A DNA stretch of 64,000 nt from Bog-756 sp963701325 (GTDB lineage Bacteria; Actinomycetota; Acidimicrobiia; Acidimicrobiales; RAAP-2): positions 744,001-808,000 of the forward strand of contig OY969604.1 of assembly GCA_963701325.1 (NCBI GenBank), read 5' to 3'. Below, one piece after another: positions 16,780 to 25,123 of this stretch (position 1 is its first letter; every line of letters begins with the position of its first letter). Under the pieces are notes generated by a model, which was not told the origin of the DNA, did not search any database, and saw only the letters and a list, made by a program, of their open reading frames with translations. Both the position numbers and the translations under genes were made by a program.

Positions 16780-17883
16780 CTAGACCTCCTGAGTCGTGCT
16801 CGTCGGGGCGGCGTCGGCAGCTGGGGCCTCGGCCGCGGGGGTGGCAGGGACAGCGGGGGTGGCGTCGGCCGCGGGGCTAGCCGGTGCACCAGCCGGGACC
16901 GCGGCGGGTGCCTCTGGTGCAGGCGTCACGACGTCCTCGACCACCTGGGCTGCGGGAGCTGCGGCCGGCGGGGGTGGGGCCGCGGGTGTCGCAGGGGCGG
17001 CGGCGGGCGTCGCAGGCGCAGCGGCTGGGGCCGGTGCCGCCGATGCCTCGGGTGCAGGCGAAGGGTCGGCAGATGCGGGTGCGGATTCTGCGGCAGGAGC
17101 GGCGACCGCAGAGGTGGTGTCGGCAGCCGCGGGCGCAGCGGCAGGCGCTGCGGGGGAGGGTGCGGGTGGGGGTGCCGGAACGGCGGCCGGACGCTGCTGG
17201 GCGATGAACCGGCCCTCGGAGACCGCGTCGGCCACAACCCTGCAGAGCAGTGCGCCCGAGCGGATGGCGTCGTCGTTTCCGGGGATCACATGGGTGATCA
17301 CGTCGGGGTCACAGTTGGTGTCGACCACGGCCACGACCGGCAGGCCCAGCTTGTTGGCCTCGGTGACCGCGATGTGCTCCTTCTTGGTGTCGATCACGAA
17401 GATGGCATCGGGCAGCTTGTCCAGTCCGCGGATGCCCCCGAGGTTGCGCTGGAGCTTCTCGAGCTCGCGGGTGTGGCGAAGGGCTTCCTTCTTGGGCATC
17501 GCGTCGAAGTCCCCGGCCTTCTGCATCGCCTCGAACTCCTTCATGCGCTTGACCCGGGTCGAGACCGTCTGGAAGTTGGTCAGCATCCCGCCCAACCAGC
17601 GCTTGTTCACATATGGCATTCCGCAGGCCTCCGCGTAGACGGCGACCGGTCCCTGGGTCTGCTTCTTGGTCCCGACGAAGAGGATGGTGCCGCCTGCGGC
17701 GACGAGGTCCCGGATGTAGCCGTAGGACTCCTCGATCCCCTTCATGGTCTGGCGGAGGTCGATCAGGTAGATCCCGTTGCGCTCCCCGAGGATGAACCTG
17801 CGCATCTTGGGATTCCACCGGCGGGTCTGGTGCCCGAAGTGGACGCCCGCGCCCAGCAATTGTTTCATGGTGACGACGGCCAT
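16780..17883 (-). CDS. rpsB: 30S ribosomal protein S2 with a long Ala/Pro tail
   Basis: Small-subunit ribosomal protein. Residues 1-~230 are a complete S2 (MKQLLGAGVHFGHQTRRWNP, ERNGIYLIDLRQT, KRWLGGMLTNFQTV, VIPGNDDAIRS). After RFIAQQRP comes about 138 residues made almost only of Ala and Pro with a few Val, Thr, Ser and acidic residues, so the protein is 367 long instead of the usual ~230-260. The ATG at 17883 has AAGGAG eight bases upstream. The frame further upstream to 18006 is not needed for the family. Confidence 0.96.
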   Translation of the reverse strand: MAVVTMKQLLGAGVHFGHQTRRWNPKMRRFILGERNGIYLIDLRQTMKGIEESYGYIRDLVAAGGTILFVGTKKQTQGPVAVYAEACGMPYVNKRWLGGMLTNFQTVSTRVKRMKEFEAMQKAGDFDAMPKKEALRHTRELEKLQRNLGGIRGLDKLPDAIFVIDTKKEHIAVTEANKLGLPVVAVVDTNCDPDVITHVIPGNDDAIRSGALLCRVVADAVSEGRFIAQQRPAAVPAPPPAPSPAAPAAAPAAADTTSAVAAPAAESAPASADPSPAPEASAAPAPAAAPATPAAAPATPAAPPPPAAAPAAQVVEDVVTPAPEAPAAVPAGAPASPAADATPAVPATPAAEAPAADAAPTSTTQEV

Positions 17884-18074
17884 CTGGCTGCTCCTTGGAC
17901 GGTTGTTCCTCCCCGGCTGCTGCACCCCAGAAGGGGCGACCGTGGACGCGGCCGGGTGCTGTGATCGGTCCTGCTCGAGTGTCCGCCGGTCGACGGACCC
18001 GACCATGCTAGTGCCCCGGGTGGGGGACCTCCACTCGACGCCCTGCCTGACCGGGCGCGGGCGTCGCCATCGGC
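17884..18074 (-). promoter_or_regulatory. rpsB leader and promoter candidate
   Basis: A gene-free stretch between the sigma factor stop and rpsB. TAGCAT at 18005-18010 (minus) is a plausible -10, giving a 5' leader of about 115 bases before rpsB, long enough for S2 autoregulation. I see no recognised leader motif and no clear -35. Confidence 0.4.
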
Positions 18075-18929
18075 TCAGCCGACGGCGCGGGTGACCGTCT
18101 TGGTCCCCGGGGTCCCCTTTGCAGCCTTGGCACCCGCCGGACGGCCGGTCCCCTCAGGCCGGTCGGCGAGCTTGGCCCGGAGTTGTAGGACGGCCTTGGT
18201 GTGGATCTGGCAGACCCGGCTCTCGGTGACCCCGAGGATGTCGCCGATCTCCGCCAGGGTCAGACCTTCGTAGTAGTAGAGGGTGAGCACGGTCTTCTCC
18301 CGCTCGGCCATCTGGCCGACGGCGCGGATCAGGGCCTCCTTGGTCTCCTTGACCTCGAAGGTGTCCAGCGGTCCGGCCAGCGAGTCCGGGAGGGTCTCGC
18401 CCAGCGTCGACCGGTCGGAGCGGTCGCCACCCCGGAAGACCTCGTCGAGGGCGACGACGCCGACGAAGGAGATCTTGCGAAGCGCAGTTTGGAACTCCTC
18501 GTCGGTCATCTCCAGGTCCGCGGCGACCTCGGCGTCGGTCGGGGTGCGGTGGAGGGTCGCCTCGAGCTTGGAGTACGACTGCTCGACGGCCCGGGCCTTT
18601 GCCCGCACCGAGCGCGGCACCCAGTCGATCGAGCGGAGCTCGTCGATGATGGCTCCCTTGATCCGGGGGATGGCGTAGGTCTCGAACTTGATGTTGCGGG
18701 CCGGCTCGAACCGTTCGATGGCGTCGATCAGGCCGATGATCCCGTAGCTCGCCAGGTCCGCCTCGTCGACGTGGCGGGGCAGCCCGACCGACACCCTGCC
18801 GGCCACGTACTTGACCACCGGCGCGTAGTGCAGGATCAGCTGATCGCGTAGCGCCCGGGCACCCGATTTCTTGTACTCGGTCCACAGGGCGTCGATCCCG
18901 TGGCCCACCGTGTCGAGTTTGGTCGCCAA
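18075..18929 (-). CDS. whiG: Sigma factor of the WhiG/FliA family
   Basis: An alternative sigma-70 family factor of about 284 residues. It closely follows WhiG: DALWTEYKKSGARALRDQLI, LHYAPVVKYVAGRVSVGLP, region 2 SYGIIGLIDAIERFEP and FETYAIPRIKGAIIDELR, region 3 with RKISFVGVVALDE, and region 4 EREKTVLTLYYYEGLTLAEIG with the helix-turn-helix GVTESRVCQIHTKA. The TTG at 18929 lies four bases after AAGGGG and just past the xerC stop; a GTG at 18908 is possible. In Streptomyces whiG is also close to rpsB, supporting the name. No sporulation or flagellar targets are in the window, so its regulon here is unknown. Confidence 0.88.
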   Translation of the reverse strand: MATKLDTVGHGIDALWTEYKKSGARALRDQLILHYAPVVKYVAGRVSVGLPRHVDEADLASYGIIGLIDAIERFEPARNIKFETYAIPRIKGAIIDELRSIDWVPRSVRAKARAVEQSYSKLEATLHRTPTDAEVAADLEMTDEEFQTALRKISFVGVVALDEVFRGGDRSDRSTLGETLPDSLAGPLDTFEVKETKEALIRAVGQMAEREKTVLTLYYYEGLTLAEIGDILGVTESRVCQIHTKAVLQLRAKLADRPEGTGRPAGAKAAKGTPGTKTVTRAVG

Positions 18930-18937
18930 TTGTCCCC

Positions 18938-19912
18938 TTAAGCCCGTGGATGCGTCCCCGAATAGACCGCAAGCAGGCGTTCCTTGCTCACATGAGTGTA
19001 GACCTGCGTGGTCTGCAAGCTGGCATGCCCGAGTAATTCCTGCACGACCCGCAGGTCGGCCCCCCCGTCGAGGAGGTGGGTGGCGAAGCTGTGCCGAAGG
19101 GCGTGTGGATGGGTCGGCACCGGCGACCGGCGGTCGAGGATGCGGCGCACGTCCCGGGGCCCGAGCCGGTTCCCCCGCCCGTTGTAGAACAGCGCCCCGG
19201 GGGGACTGGTCGGGGTCATCAGTGCGGCCCGCGGGCCGTCCAGCCAGGCCTCGACGGCGGCCGCGCACTGCTGGTGGACCAGCACCTGGCGCTGGGTGGC
19301 GCCCTTTCCGGTCACGGTGACCACTCCCCGGGACAGGTCGAGGTGGCCCACGTCGAGCCCGCACAGCTCGGCCACCCGCATCCCGCTTGCGTAGAGCAGC
19401 TCGAGCACGGCGTCGTCACGGCGGTCCCGTGGGCTCGGCCCACTCGGCGAGGTCCCCCCGCCCTGGTCCACCCCCGCCCTGTCCGCGGGCCCTCCGGGGG
19501 TCGGGTCGCCCGTGGACGGGGTCAGTAGCCGGTCCAGATCGGCGTGGCTCAGCACCCGCGGCAATCGGGAGTCCGGCGCCGGGGCCGACAGCTGCGCAGA
19601 GGGGTCGGACCCGATCAGACCGCGCCGCGCGCACCACTGGAAGTAGGACCGCAGCGATGCCGCCGTGCGGGAGATGGTGGCCTTCGCATAGCGCCTGGTG
19701 GCCAGGTAGGCGAGATAGCGGCGGAGGGTGATCCGGTCGACCTCGGACGGTCCGCCGGCGCCACCGCGTCCGGCCCAGACGGTGAACCGTTCGACATCGG
19801 CGCAGTAGGCACGCATCGTGGCCGGCGAGAGTCCGGAAACCGAGCGGCGATAGGCGGCGATCTCCCAGGCCACGCGTGAACAGTACCGGGCCGGACGCCG
19901 CGGGCTGTGCAT
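18938..19912 (-). CDS. xerC: Tyrosine recombinase XerC
   Basis: Site-specific recombinase that resolves chromosome dimers at dif with XerD. The N-terminal SAM-like domain has YRRSVSGLSPATMRAYCADV. The catalytic residues are visible: Arg in LYASGMRVAEL, Lys in TGKGATQRQ, HALRHSF with His and Arg, LLGHASLQTT with His, and the nucleophilic Tyr in QVYTHV. About 30 Gly/Pro/Asp-rich residues are inserted just before the first catalytic Arg. The ATG at 19912 has GAGGG nine bases upstream; a GTG at 19873 is also possible. It sits directly upstream of the sigma factor. Confidence 0.9.
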   Translation of the reverse strand: MHSPRRPARYCSRVAWEIAAYRRSVSGLSPATMRAYCADVERFTVWAGRGGAGGPSEVDRITLRRYLAYLATRRYAKATISRTAASLRSYFQWCARRGLIGSDPSAQLSAPAPDSRLPRVLSHADLDRLLTPSTGDPTPGGPADRAGVDQGGGTSPSGPSPRDRRDDAVLELLYASGMRVAELCGLDVGHLDLSRGVVTVTGKGATQRQVLVHQQCAAAVEAWLDGPRAALMTPTSPPGALFYNGRGNRLGPRDVRRILDRRSPVPTHPHALRHSFATHLLDGGADLRVVQELLGHASLQTTQVYTHVSKERLLAVYSGTHPRA

Positions 19913-20103
19913 CCCGACGGACCCTCGCGCGTCCGACGACCGTCCCTCGCGTCCGTGGGCGTCTTTTTCACACACCGACCTGGGAGGAGGGCTATCGTCG
20001 AGGCCGGACGGCAGGACGGGGGGGCCGGCGCCAGCCGCTGGAGGTGTACTCGCATCCAAGAAGCCGAGGGCCACGTGACCCGGGCACTGTCATAAGGGGA
20101 AAC

Positions 20104-21783
20104 ATGTCTGATCGCATCGACCGCCGTTCGTTCCTGGCACGGGGGGCCGCAACCGGAGCGGGCCTCGCCGTCATCGGCACGTCCGGCGGCCTCCTCGCCG
20201 CATGTGGCTCCGCCTCGGGCTCGAGTTCCACGACCGGGTCGACCGGTACCCACTACGACGGTGTCTCGACGGCCACGCCTACGCGGGGCGGACAGGTCAT
20301 CTTCGGAGTCGACACCGAGGAGAAGGGCTTTTCGCCGACCCAGGGGACGTTCGACGAGGTCGGCATCCTCTATGCCCGCACGGTGTTCGATCCGCTCCTG
20401 ATCCTGGACGCGAGTGGCACGCCCCAGCCCTACCTGGCCTCGTCGGTGACCGCCAACAGCGACTACACGGTGTGGACGATCACCCTGCGCCCCAACGTGC
20501 TCTTCCACAACGGCATGCCGTTGGACGCGGCCGCGGTGGTCGCCAACTTCGAGGCTCACAAGGCGTCCGCCCTCACCGGCCCGGCCATCACCACCATCAG
20601 CAACGTCAGCGCCACCGGCCCACTCGTGGTCACGGTGACCATGAGTTCGCCCTGGGTGCCGTTCGACTTCTATCTGACCGGTGGGATCGGGAGTCAGTTC
20701 GCCTTCATCGCCGAGCCCAACTGGCTCGCCTCGAACAGTCAGACCAACCCGATCGGCACCGGGCCGTTCGTGTTCCATGAGTGGGTGCCGAACGATCACT
20801 TCACCGCGACCAAGAACCCCCACTACTGGCGGCCGGGGCTCCCCTACCTGGACAGCATCACCTACAAGCCGATCCCCGATCCGAGTTCGCTCCTGAGCAG
20901 CCTCGAGTCGGGTTCGGTGGACATCATGCACACCGACACCGCTAACGAGATCAGCGCGCTGCGCGACAACGCCTCCTACGGGTACACCGACGACTCGAAG
21001 AACGTGGCGGGTGAGCCCGACATGGGCTGCCTGCTCCTCAACCTCTCCAAGGCGCCCTTCAACAACCTGAAGCTGCGTCAGGCGATGGCGTATGCCGTCA
21101 GCTCGTCCCAGTACGTCGCGGTCATCGACGCGGGGGTCAACCCCACCTCCAACGGCCCGTTCACTAGCACCTCGCCCTATTACCTCGCGGACAACGGCTA
21201 CCCGGTGTACAACGTGGCCAAGGCCAAGCAGCTGGTCCAAGAGGTCCAGCAGGAAACCGGACAGCCGGTGTCGCTCAGCCTCAACCACGTCCCGGACGCA
21301 AGCACGACCCGGATCGCCCAGTACTACCAGCAGCAGCTCCAGACGGTCGGCATGACCGTGTCGCTCAGCCCGATCCAGCAGGAGTCGATCATCAACACCG
21401 CCCTGCTCGGATCCTTCGAGGCCCAGGTCTGGCGGCAGTTCGGTGCGGTCAACCCCGACCTCAACTACATCTTCTGGAGCCCGACCAACGCCGACACCCC
21501 GGGCTTCTCGATCAACATGGCGCGCAACACGGACCCGGCAATGCAGACCGCGCTGCTCAAGGGTCGTCAGTCGAGCAACCCGGCGGATCAGGTCGCCGCC
21601 TACCAGGAGGTCAGCAAGCTGATGGGGGCCGACATCCCCTACGTCTGGGCCGACCGGACCGTCTGGGCCATCGGAGCGCTTCCCGGGGTGGAGAACTTCG
21701 CAAACCCGACCACCCCGGCCGGTGGCAAGGCATTCGCCCTCATCGGTGGGGCGATCTGGCCCACCCAGATCTGGAAGAGCTGA
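20104..21783 (+). CDS. Peptide/solute-binding lipoprotein of an ABC transporter (SBP family 5)
   Basis: A 559-residue extracytoplasmic binding protein. The N-terminus has a twin-arginine-like motif (DRRSFLARGAATGAG) and a lipobox ending LLAAC, so it is probably Tat-exported and lipid-anchored. The body is SBP_bac_5-like: LRPNVLFHNGMPLDAAAVVANFE, NPHYWRPGLPYLDSITYKPI, LRQAMAYAVSSSQYV. The ATG at 20104 has AAGGGGA upstream, which excludes the longer open frame. No permease or ATPase genes are beside it, so it is an orphan component. The ligand (often oligopeptides in this family) is not determined. Confidence 0.88.
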   Translation: MSDRIDRRSFLARGAATGAGLAVIGTSGGLLAACGSASGSSSTTGSTGTHYDGVSTATPTRGGQVIFGVDTEEKGFSPTQGTFDEVGILYARTVFDPLLILDASGTPQPYLASSVTANSDYTVWTITLRPNVLFHNGMPLDAAAVVANFEAHKASALTGPAITTISNVSATGPLVVTVTMSSPWVPFDFYLTGGIGSQFAFIAEPNWLASNSQTNPIGTGPFVFHEWVPNDHFTATKNPHYWRPGLPYLDSITYKPIPDPSSLLSSLESGSVDIMHTDTANEISALRDNASYGYTDDSKNVAGEPDMGCLLLNLSKAPFNNLKLRQAMAYAVSSSQYVAVIDAGVNPTSNGPFTSTSPYYLADNGYPVYNVAKAKQLVQEVQQETGQPVSLSLNHVPDASTTRIAQYYQQQLQTVGMTVSLSPIQQESIINTALLGSFEAQVWRQFGAVNPDLNYIFWSPTNADTPGFSINMARNTDPAMQTALLKGRQSSNPADQVAAYQEVSKLMGADIPYVWADRTVWAIGALPGVENFANPTTPAGGKAFALIGGAIWPTQIWKS

Positions 21784-21794
21784 CGCCGGCGGGC

Positions 21795-21833
21795 GCCCGA
21801 CCGCACGTCGGCCCCGTCGTCTGCGGTCGGGGC
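21795..21833 (+). terminator. Hairpin after the binding-protein gene
   Basis: CCCGACCGCA at 21796-21805 pairs perfectly with TGCGGTCGGG at 21822-21831 around a 16-base loop. It lies 12 bases after the stop of the lipoprotein gene. There is no T-run, but such hairpins are common terminators in high-GC actinobacteria. Confidence 0.55.
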
Positions 21834-21853
21834 GGCCGTGCCATGATCGCGCG

Positions 21854-22528
21854 ATGAGCCGCATCCTGATCGTCGAGGACGACGAACGGATCCGCTCCTC
21901 GATGCGCCTGGCGCTGGAGGACGAGGGCTACTCGGTGGAGGACGCCGGGAGCGGCGAAGAGGCGGTCGGCCGGTTCACCGCGGAGCCCTTCGAGCTGGTC
22001 CTGATCGACCTCATGCTGCCCGGCATCGACGGCTTCGAGGCCTGCAGGACCCTACGGCACCAGTCGACGGTGCCGATCATCATGGTGACCGCGAGATCGG
22101 ACACCCACGACGTGGTGGCCGGGCTCGAAGCCGGTGCCGACGACTACGTCACCAAGCCGTTCGTGGCCAAGGAATTGGCCGCCCGGATCCGGGCCCTGCT
22201 CCGCCGATCGCGCGGCGCCGAGGACTCTGCCGTCCTCAGCTTCGGTGACGTCGAGATCGAGCCCGACGCGGGTGTGGTCCGCAGGGGCGGCCAGGAGATC
22301 CACTGCACCCGGACCGAGTTCCGCCTGCTCTGCGAGCTGGCCGATCATCCGGGCAAGGTGCTCAGCCGCGAGCACCTGCTCGAGCAGGTCTGGGGGTACG
22401 ACTATTTCGGCGACGGGCGCCTGGTCGACGTCCACGTACGCCGCCTGCGCACCAAGATCGAGCCGGACCCGGCGACGCCGCGGTTCATCCTCACCGTCCG
22501 GGGCATGGGCTACAAGCTGGCGGTCTGA
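21854..22528 (+). CDS. OmpR/PhoB-type response regulator (MtrA-like)
   Basis: A 224-residue two-component regulator. The receiver domain has the acidic pocket (VEDDE), phosphorylation site Asp52 in LVLIDLMLPG and Lys101 in DDYVTKPF. The C-terminal winged helix has CTRTEFRLLCELADHPGKVL and VDVHVRRLRTKIE. The next gene, three bases on, is its kinase and a GerMN lipoprotein follows, which is the mtrA-mtrB-lpqB order of actinobacteria. CATGAT ends six bases before the ATG and may be a weak leaderless -10. Confidence 0.92.
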   Translation: MSRILIVEDDERIRSSMRLALEDEGYSVEDAGSGEEAVGRFTAEPFELVLIDLMLPGIDGFEACRTLRHQSTVPIIMVTARSDTHDVVAGLEAGADDYVTKPFVAKELAARIRALLRRSRGAEDSAVLSFGDVEIEPDAGVVRRGGQEIHCTRTEFRLLCELADHPGKVLSREHLLEQVWGYDYFGDGRLVDVHVRRLRTKIEPDPATPRFILTVRGMGYKLAV

Positions 22529-22531
22529 GAC

Positions 22532-24115
22532 GTGGCCCGGTCGGACCAACAGGCCGGACCCGGTGGACAGGGCGGGTCGCCGCCGCCGAGCCCCAGGACA
22601 TGGCCGTGGGTCGGACTCGGACTCCGGGCCCGGGTCACCCTCGCCTTCGCCATCGGCGCCTTCGCACTCTCCACCCTGATGGCCGGGATCACCTACTTCA
22701 CCGCCCGCCAGACCTTCCTCAGTGAGCGCCAGTCGGCCGATCAGCGCCAGGCCTTCGCCAACGCCTCGCTCATCCAGAGCGCGCTCCACTCACCGACCAC
22801 CGACGTGACCCAGCTCATCGAATCGGTCGACACCCTGCCCGGGTCACGATCCGTCCTGCGCACCGGTGACCAGTGGTATGCCACCGCGATCTCGGTCGGG
22901 CAGAGCGCGATCCCCGTCGAGGAGCGAAAGCTGGTCCTCTCCGGGACACCGGGCTCCCAGCTCTTCTCCCTGGCGGGGACCCCGCAGCTGGTGATCGGGG
23001 TGCCGCTGCCGGCCGTCCACTCGACCTACTTCGAGGTCTTCTCCCTCGAGGAGCTGGCCGGCACCTTGCGGGCCCTGGCCTTCGCTCTTGGCGCCGCGGC
23101 CCTCGTGACCACGCTCGCCGGCGCCGCCGTGGGTCGCTGGGCCAGCTCCCGGGCCCTGCGGCCCCTCGGTGACGTGACCGATGCGGCGGTGGCGATCGCG
23201 GGGGGCCAGCTCGACACCCGGGTCGAGGTCGGCGACGATGCGGACCTCCAGGAGCTGGCCTCCGCCTTCAACCAGATGACGGCCAACCTCCAGGACAGGA
23301 TCGAGCGCGAAGCGCGCTTCACATCGGACGTGAGCCACGAGCTCCGATCACCGCTGACCACGCTCACCGCGACGGTTGCGGTACTCGAGGCACATCGCGA
23401 CGAGCTCTCCCCTCGGGCCCGGCGCGCCCTCGACCTGCTCGACGGAGATCTCCAGCGGTTCACCCGGATGGTCGACGACCTGCTCGAGATCTCGCGGTTC
23501 GACGCGGGCTCGGCCGAGCTCTCACTCGACGAGGTCGACCCCGAAGAGCTCGTGCGCCGGGCCGTCGCGGCGTCGGTGCCGGTCCCTCCCGACGGCCACC
23601 GCCCTCCCACCGGCTACCCGGTCGAGATCGGTCCCGGCCTGGACGGGCTCCGGTTGCAGGTGGACAAGCGCCGGTTCGAGCGGGTCATGGCCAACCTGGT
23701 CGAGAACGCGTCGCTCTACGCGGGCGGCGTCACCCGGGTCCTGGTCGAGCGCGAGCCCGGCCCGGGTCGACCCGGGCCGGACGGCAAGGAGCTCCCCGCC
23801 ACCGCCATCAGGGTGCTCGTCGAGGACAACGGTCCCGGGGTGCCGGAGGATCAGCGTCAACACCTCTTCGAGCGCTTCTATCGGGGTGGGCGAGCCGGAC
23901 AGCGGGACTCGAGCCAGGGGACCGGGCTCGGACTCTCGCTGGTTGCCGAGCACGTGCGGTTGCACGGCGGTCACGTCTGGAGCGAGAACGCGGTCGGACG
24001 AGGCACTCGGTTCGTGGTCGAGCTCCCGTTGCACCCGGCAGACGCGGATGGCTCTGACGGCGCGGACGGGTCTGAGAGCGCGCACGGCTCGGCTAACGGC
24101 GGAGGCGTCCCGTGA
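22532..24115 (+). CDS. Sensor histidine kinase (MtrB-like)
   Basis: A 527-residue membrane kinase. A cytosolic Pro/Gly-rich start is followed by a first membrane helix (LAFAIGAFALSTLMAGITYF), an extracellular sensor of about 110 residues, a second membrane helix (ALAFALGAAALVTTLAGAAVG), a HAMP domain, the H-box FTSDVSHELRSPLTT with His269, and the ATPase motifs ENASLY (N-box), VEDNGPGVP and GTGLGLSL. The tail is Ser/Gly/Asp-rich. The start is GTG and the stop overlaps the next gene as GTGA. The signal is unknown. Confidence 0.92.
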   Translation: MARSDQQAGPGGQGGSPPPSPRTWPWVGLGLRARVTLAFAIGAFALSTLMAGITYFTARQTFLSERQSADQRQAFANASLIQSALHSPTTDVTQLIESVDTLPGSRSVLRTGDQWYATAISVGQSAIPVEERKLVLSGTPGSQLFSLAGTPQLVIGVPLPAVHSTYFEVFSLEELAGTLRALAFALGAAALVTTLAGAAVGRWASSRALRPLGDVTDAAVAIAGGQLDTRVEVGDDADLQELASAFNQMTANLQDRIEREARFTSDVSHELRSPLTTLTATVAVLEAHRDELSPRARRALDLLDGDLQRFTRMVDDLLEISRFDAGSAELSLDEVDPEELVRRAVAASVPVPPDGHRPPTGYPVEIGPGLDGLRLQVDKRRFERVMANLVENASLYAGGVTRVLVEREPGPGRPGPDGKELPATAIRVLVEDNGPGVPEDQRQHLFERFYRGGRAGQRDSSQGTGLGLSLVAEHVRLHGGHVWSENAVGRGTRFVVELPLHPADADGSDGADGSESAHGSANGGGVP

Positions 24116-24711
24116 ACGGGATGCGGTCGCGGCGCCGCTCCGCGGTCGCCCTCCTCGCCCTCGGCCTGACCGCCACCGCATGCGGTATCCCGACTGCCGG
24201 AGGACCCACAGCCATCGCCAGGTCGGACGTCCCCTTCCACCTGCTCGACCCGACGACCACCACGACCGCTCCGGGATCGCCACCCGCGGTCGGCGTCCCC
24301 GAACCGATCTTCCTGGTCTCCCCTACCGGTCACCTGACCTCAGTCACCAGGGAGATCCAGGTCCCGGCCTCCCTCGGTGAGATCGTGGGTGCGCTCTTCG
24401 ACGGGCCGACCGCGGCCGAGTCGACGGCCGGACTCCAGACGTTCCTCACCGGAACGAGCACCGGCATCACCGCCACGGTGGTCAACGGCGTGGCCACCGT
24501 CGACTTCCACACCGATCCGATCCAGGTGGTCGGTCCCGATCAGACCCTCGCGATCGCGCAGGTGGTCTACACGGCAACCCAACAACCGGGGGTCACCGCC
24601 GTGAGCTTCGAGATCGCCGGGCAGGGCATCCAGGTGCCGACCGCCAGCGGCGTCCAGGTCTCCCGACCGGTCAGCCGCGCCGACTACGCCCTTCAGGCGC
24701 CCCTTCCCTGA
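24112..24711 (+). CDS. GerMN-domain lipoprotein (short LpqB-like)
   Basis: A 199-residue exported lipoprotein: Arg-rich n-region, hydrophobic segment ending TATAC as lipobox, a Thr/Pro linker, then one GerMN (Spore_GerM-type) domain with VPASLGEIVGALFDGPT, VVNGVATVDF and LAIAQVVYTATQQPGV. LpqB of mycobacteria is encoded after mtrB but is about 580 residues with an extra beta-propeller. Here only the GerMN part exists. In that system LpqB modulates the kinase; a like role here is inferred from position. Starts with GTG overlapping the kinase stop. Confidence 0.82.
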   Translation: MNGMRSRRRSAVALLALGLTATACGIPTAGGPTAIARSDVPFHLLDPTTTTTAPGSPPAVGVPEPIFLVSPTGHLTSVTREIQVPASLGEIVGALFDGPTAAESTAGLQTFLTGTSTGITATVVNGVATVDFHTDPIQVVGPDQTLAIAQVVYTATQQPGVTAVSFEIAGQGIQVPTASGVQVSRPVSRADYALQAPLP

Positions 24712-24724
24712 ACCGACCCGGAGC

Positions 24725-25123
24725 TCAAGGGGTCGTCGGCGCCCAGCCGATGCGCGGTGCGTCGCTCCAGAGGTGCTCGAGGTCGTAGAAGGCCCGGGCC
24801 TCGTCGAGGAATACGTGGACGAGGAAGTCGCCGTAGTCCATGAGCACCCAGAAGGCGTCGGAGAGGCCCTCGACCCGGTCGGGTGACCGCCCGCTCTGCG
24901 TCTTCACCTGACGCTCGACCTCGTCGACGATGGTCCGTACCTGGCGCGAGTTGCGGCCGCTGGTCACCACGAACGCATCGGTGACCCCCAGCAGCTCCCC
25001 CATCGCGAGAATGACCGTGTCCGCGCCCGATTTGGCGTCGGCGGCCCGAGCGGCCACCAGCCACTCACCGGACACCTCCGGCGGCACGGGTGCGATGGTC
25101 GGGGCGGGGCTCACAGTTGTCAA
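24725..25123 (-). CDS. rsfS: Ribosome silencing factor RsfS
   Basis: A 132-residue Iojap/RsfS protein that binds L14 and blocks subunit joining when nutrients are short. Family motifs: AARAADAKSGADTVILAMGE, TDAFVVTSGRNSRQV, LMDYGDFLVHVFLDEARAFYDLEHLW. The TTG at 25123 is chosen because AAGGAG lies seven bases before it and it overlaps the previous stop as TTGA; a GTG at 25114 is the alternative. It comes after nadD with one gene between, a standard neighbourhood. It converges on the GerMN gene with 13 bases between stops. Confidence 0.92.
   Translation of the reverse strand: MTTVSPAPTIAPVPPEVSGEWLVAARAADAKSGADTVILAMGELLGVTDAFVVTSGRNSRQVRTIVDEVERQVKTQSGRSPDRVEGLSDAFWVLMDYGDFLVHVFLDEARAFYDLEHLWSDAPRIGWAPTTP

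Noticed and set aside
18938..19912. XerC as integrase of a mobile element
   Set aside because: Its position beside whiG and rpsB and the normal length fit the housekeeping recombinase; no att repeats or phage genes are near.
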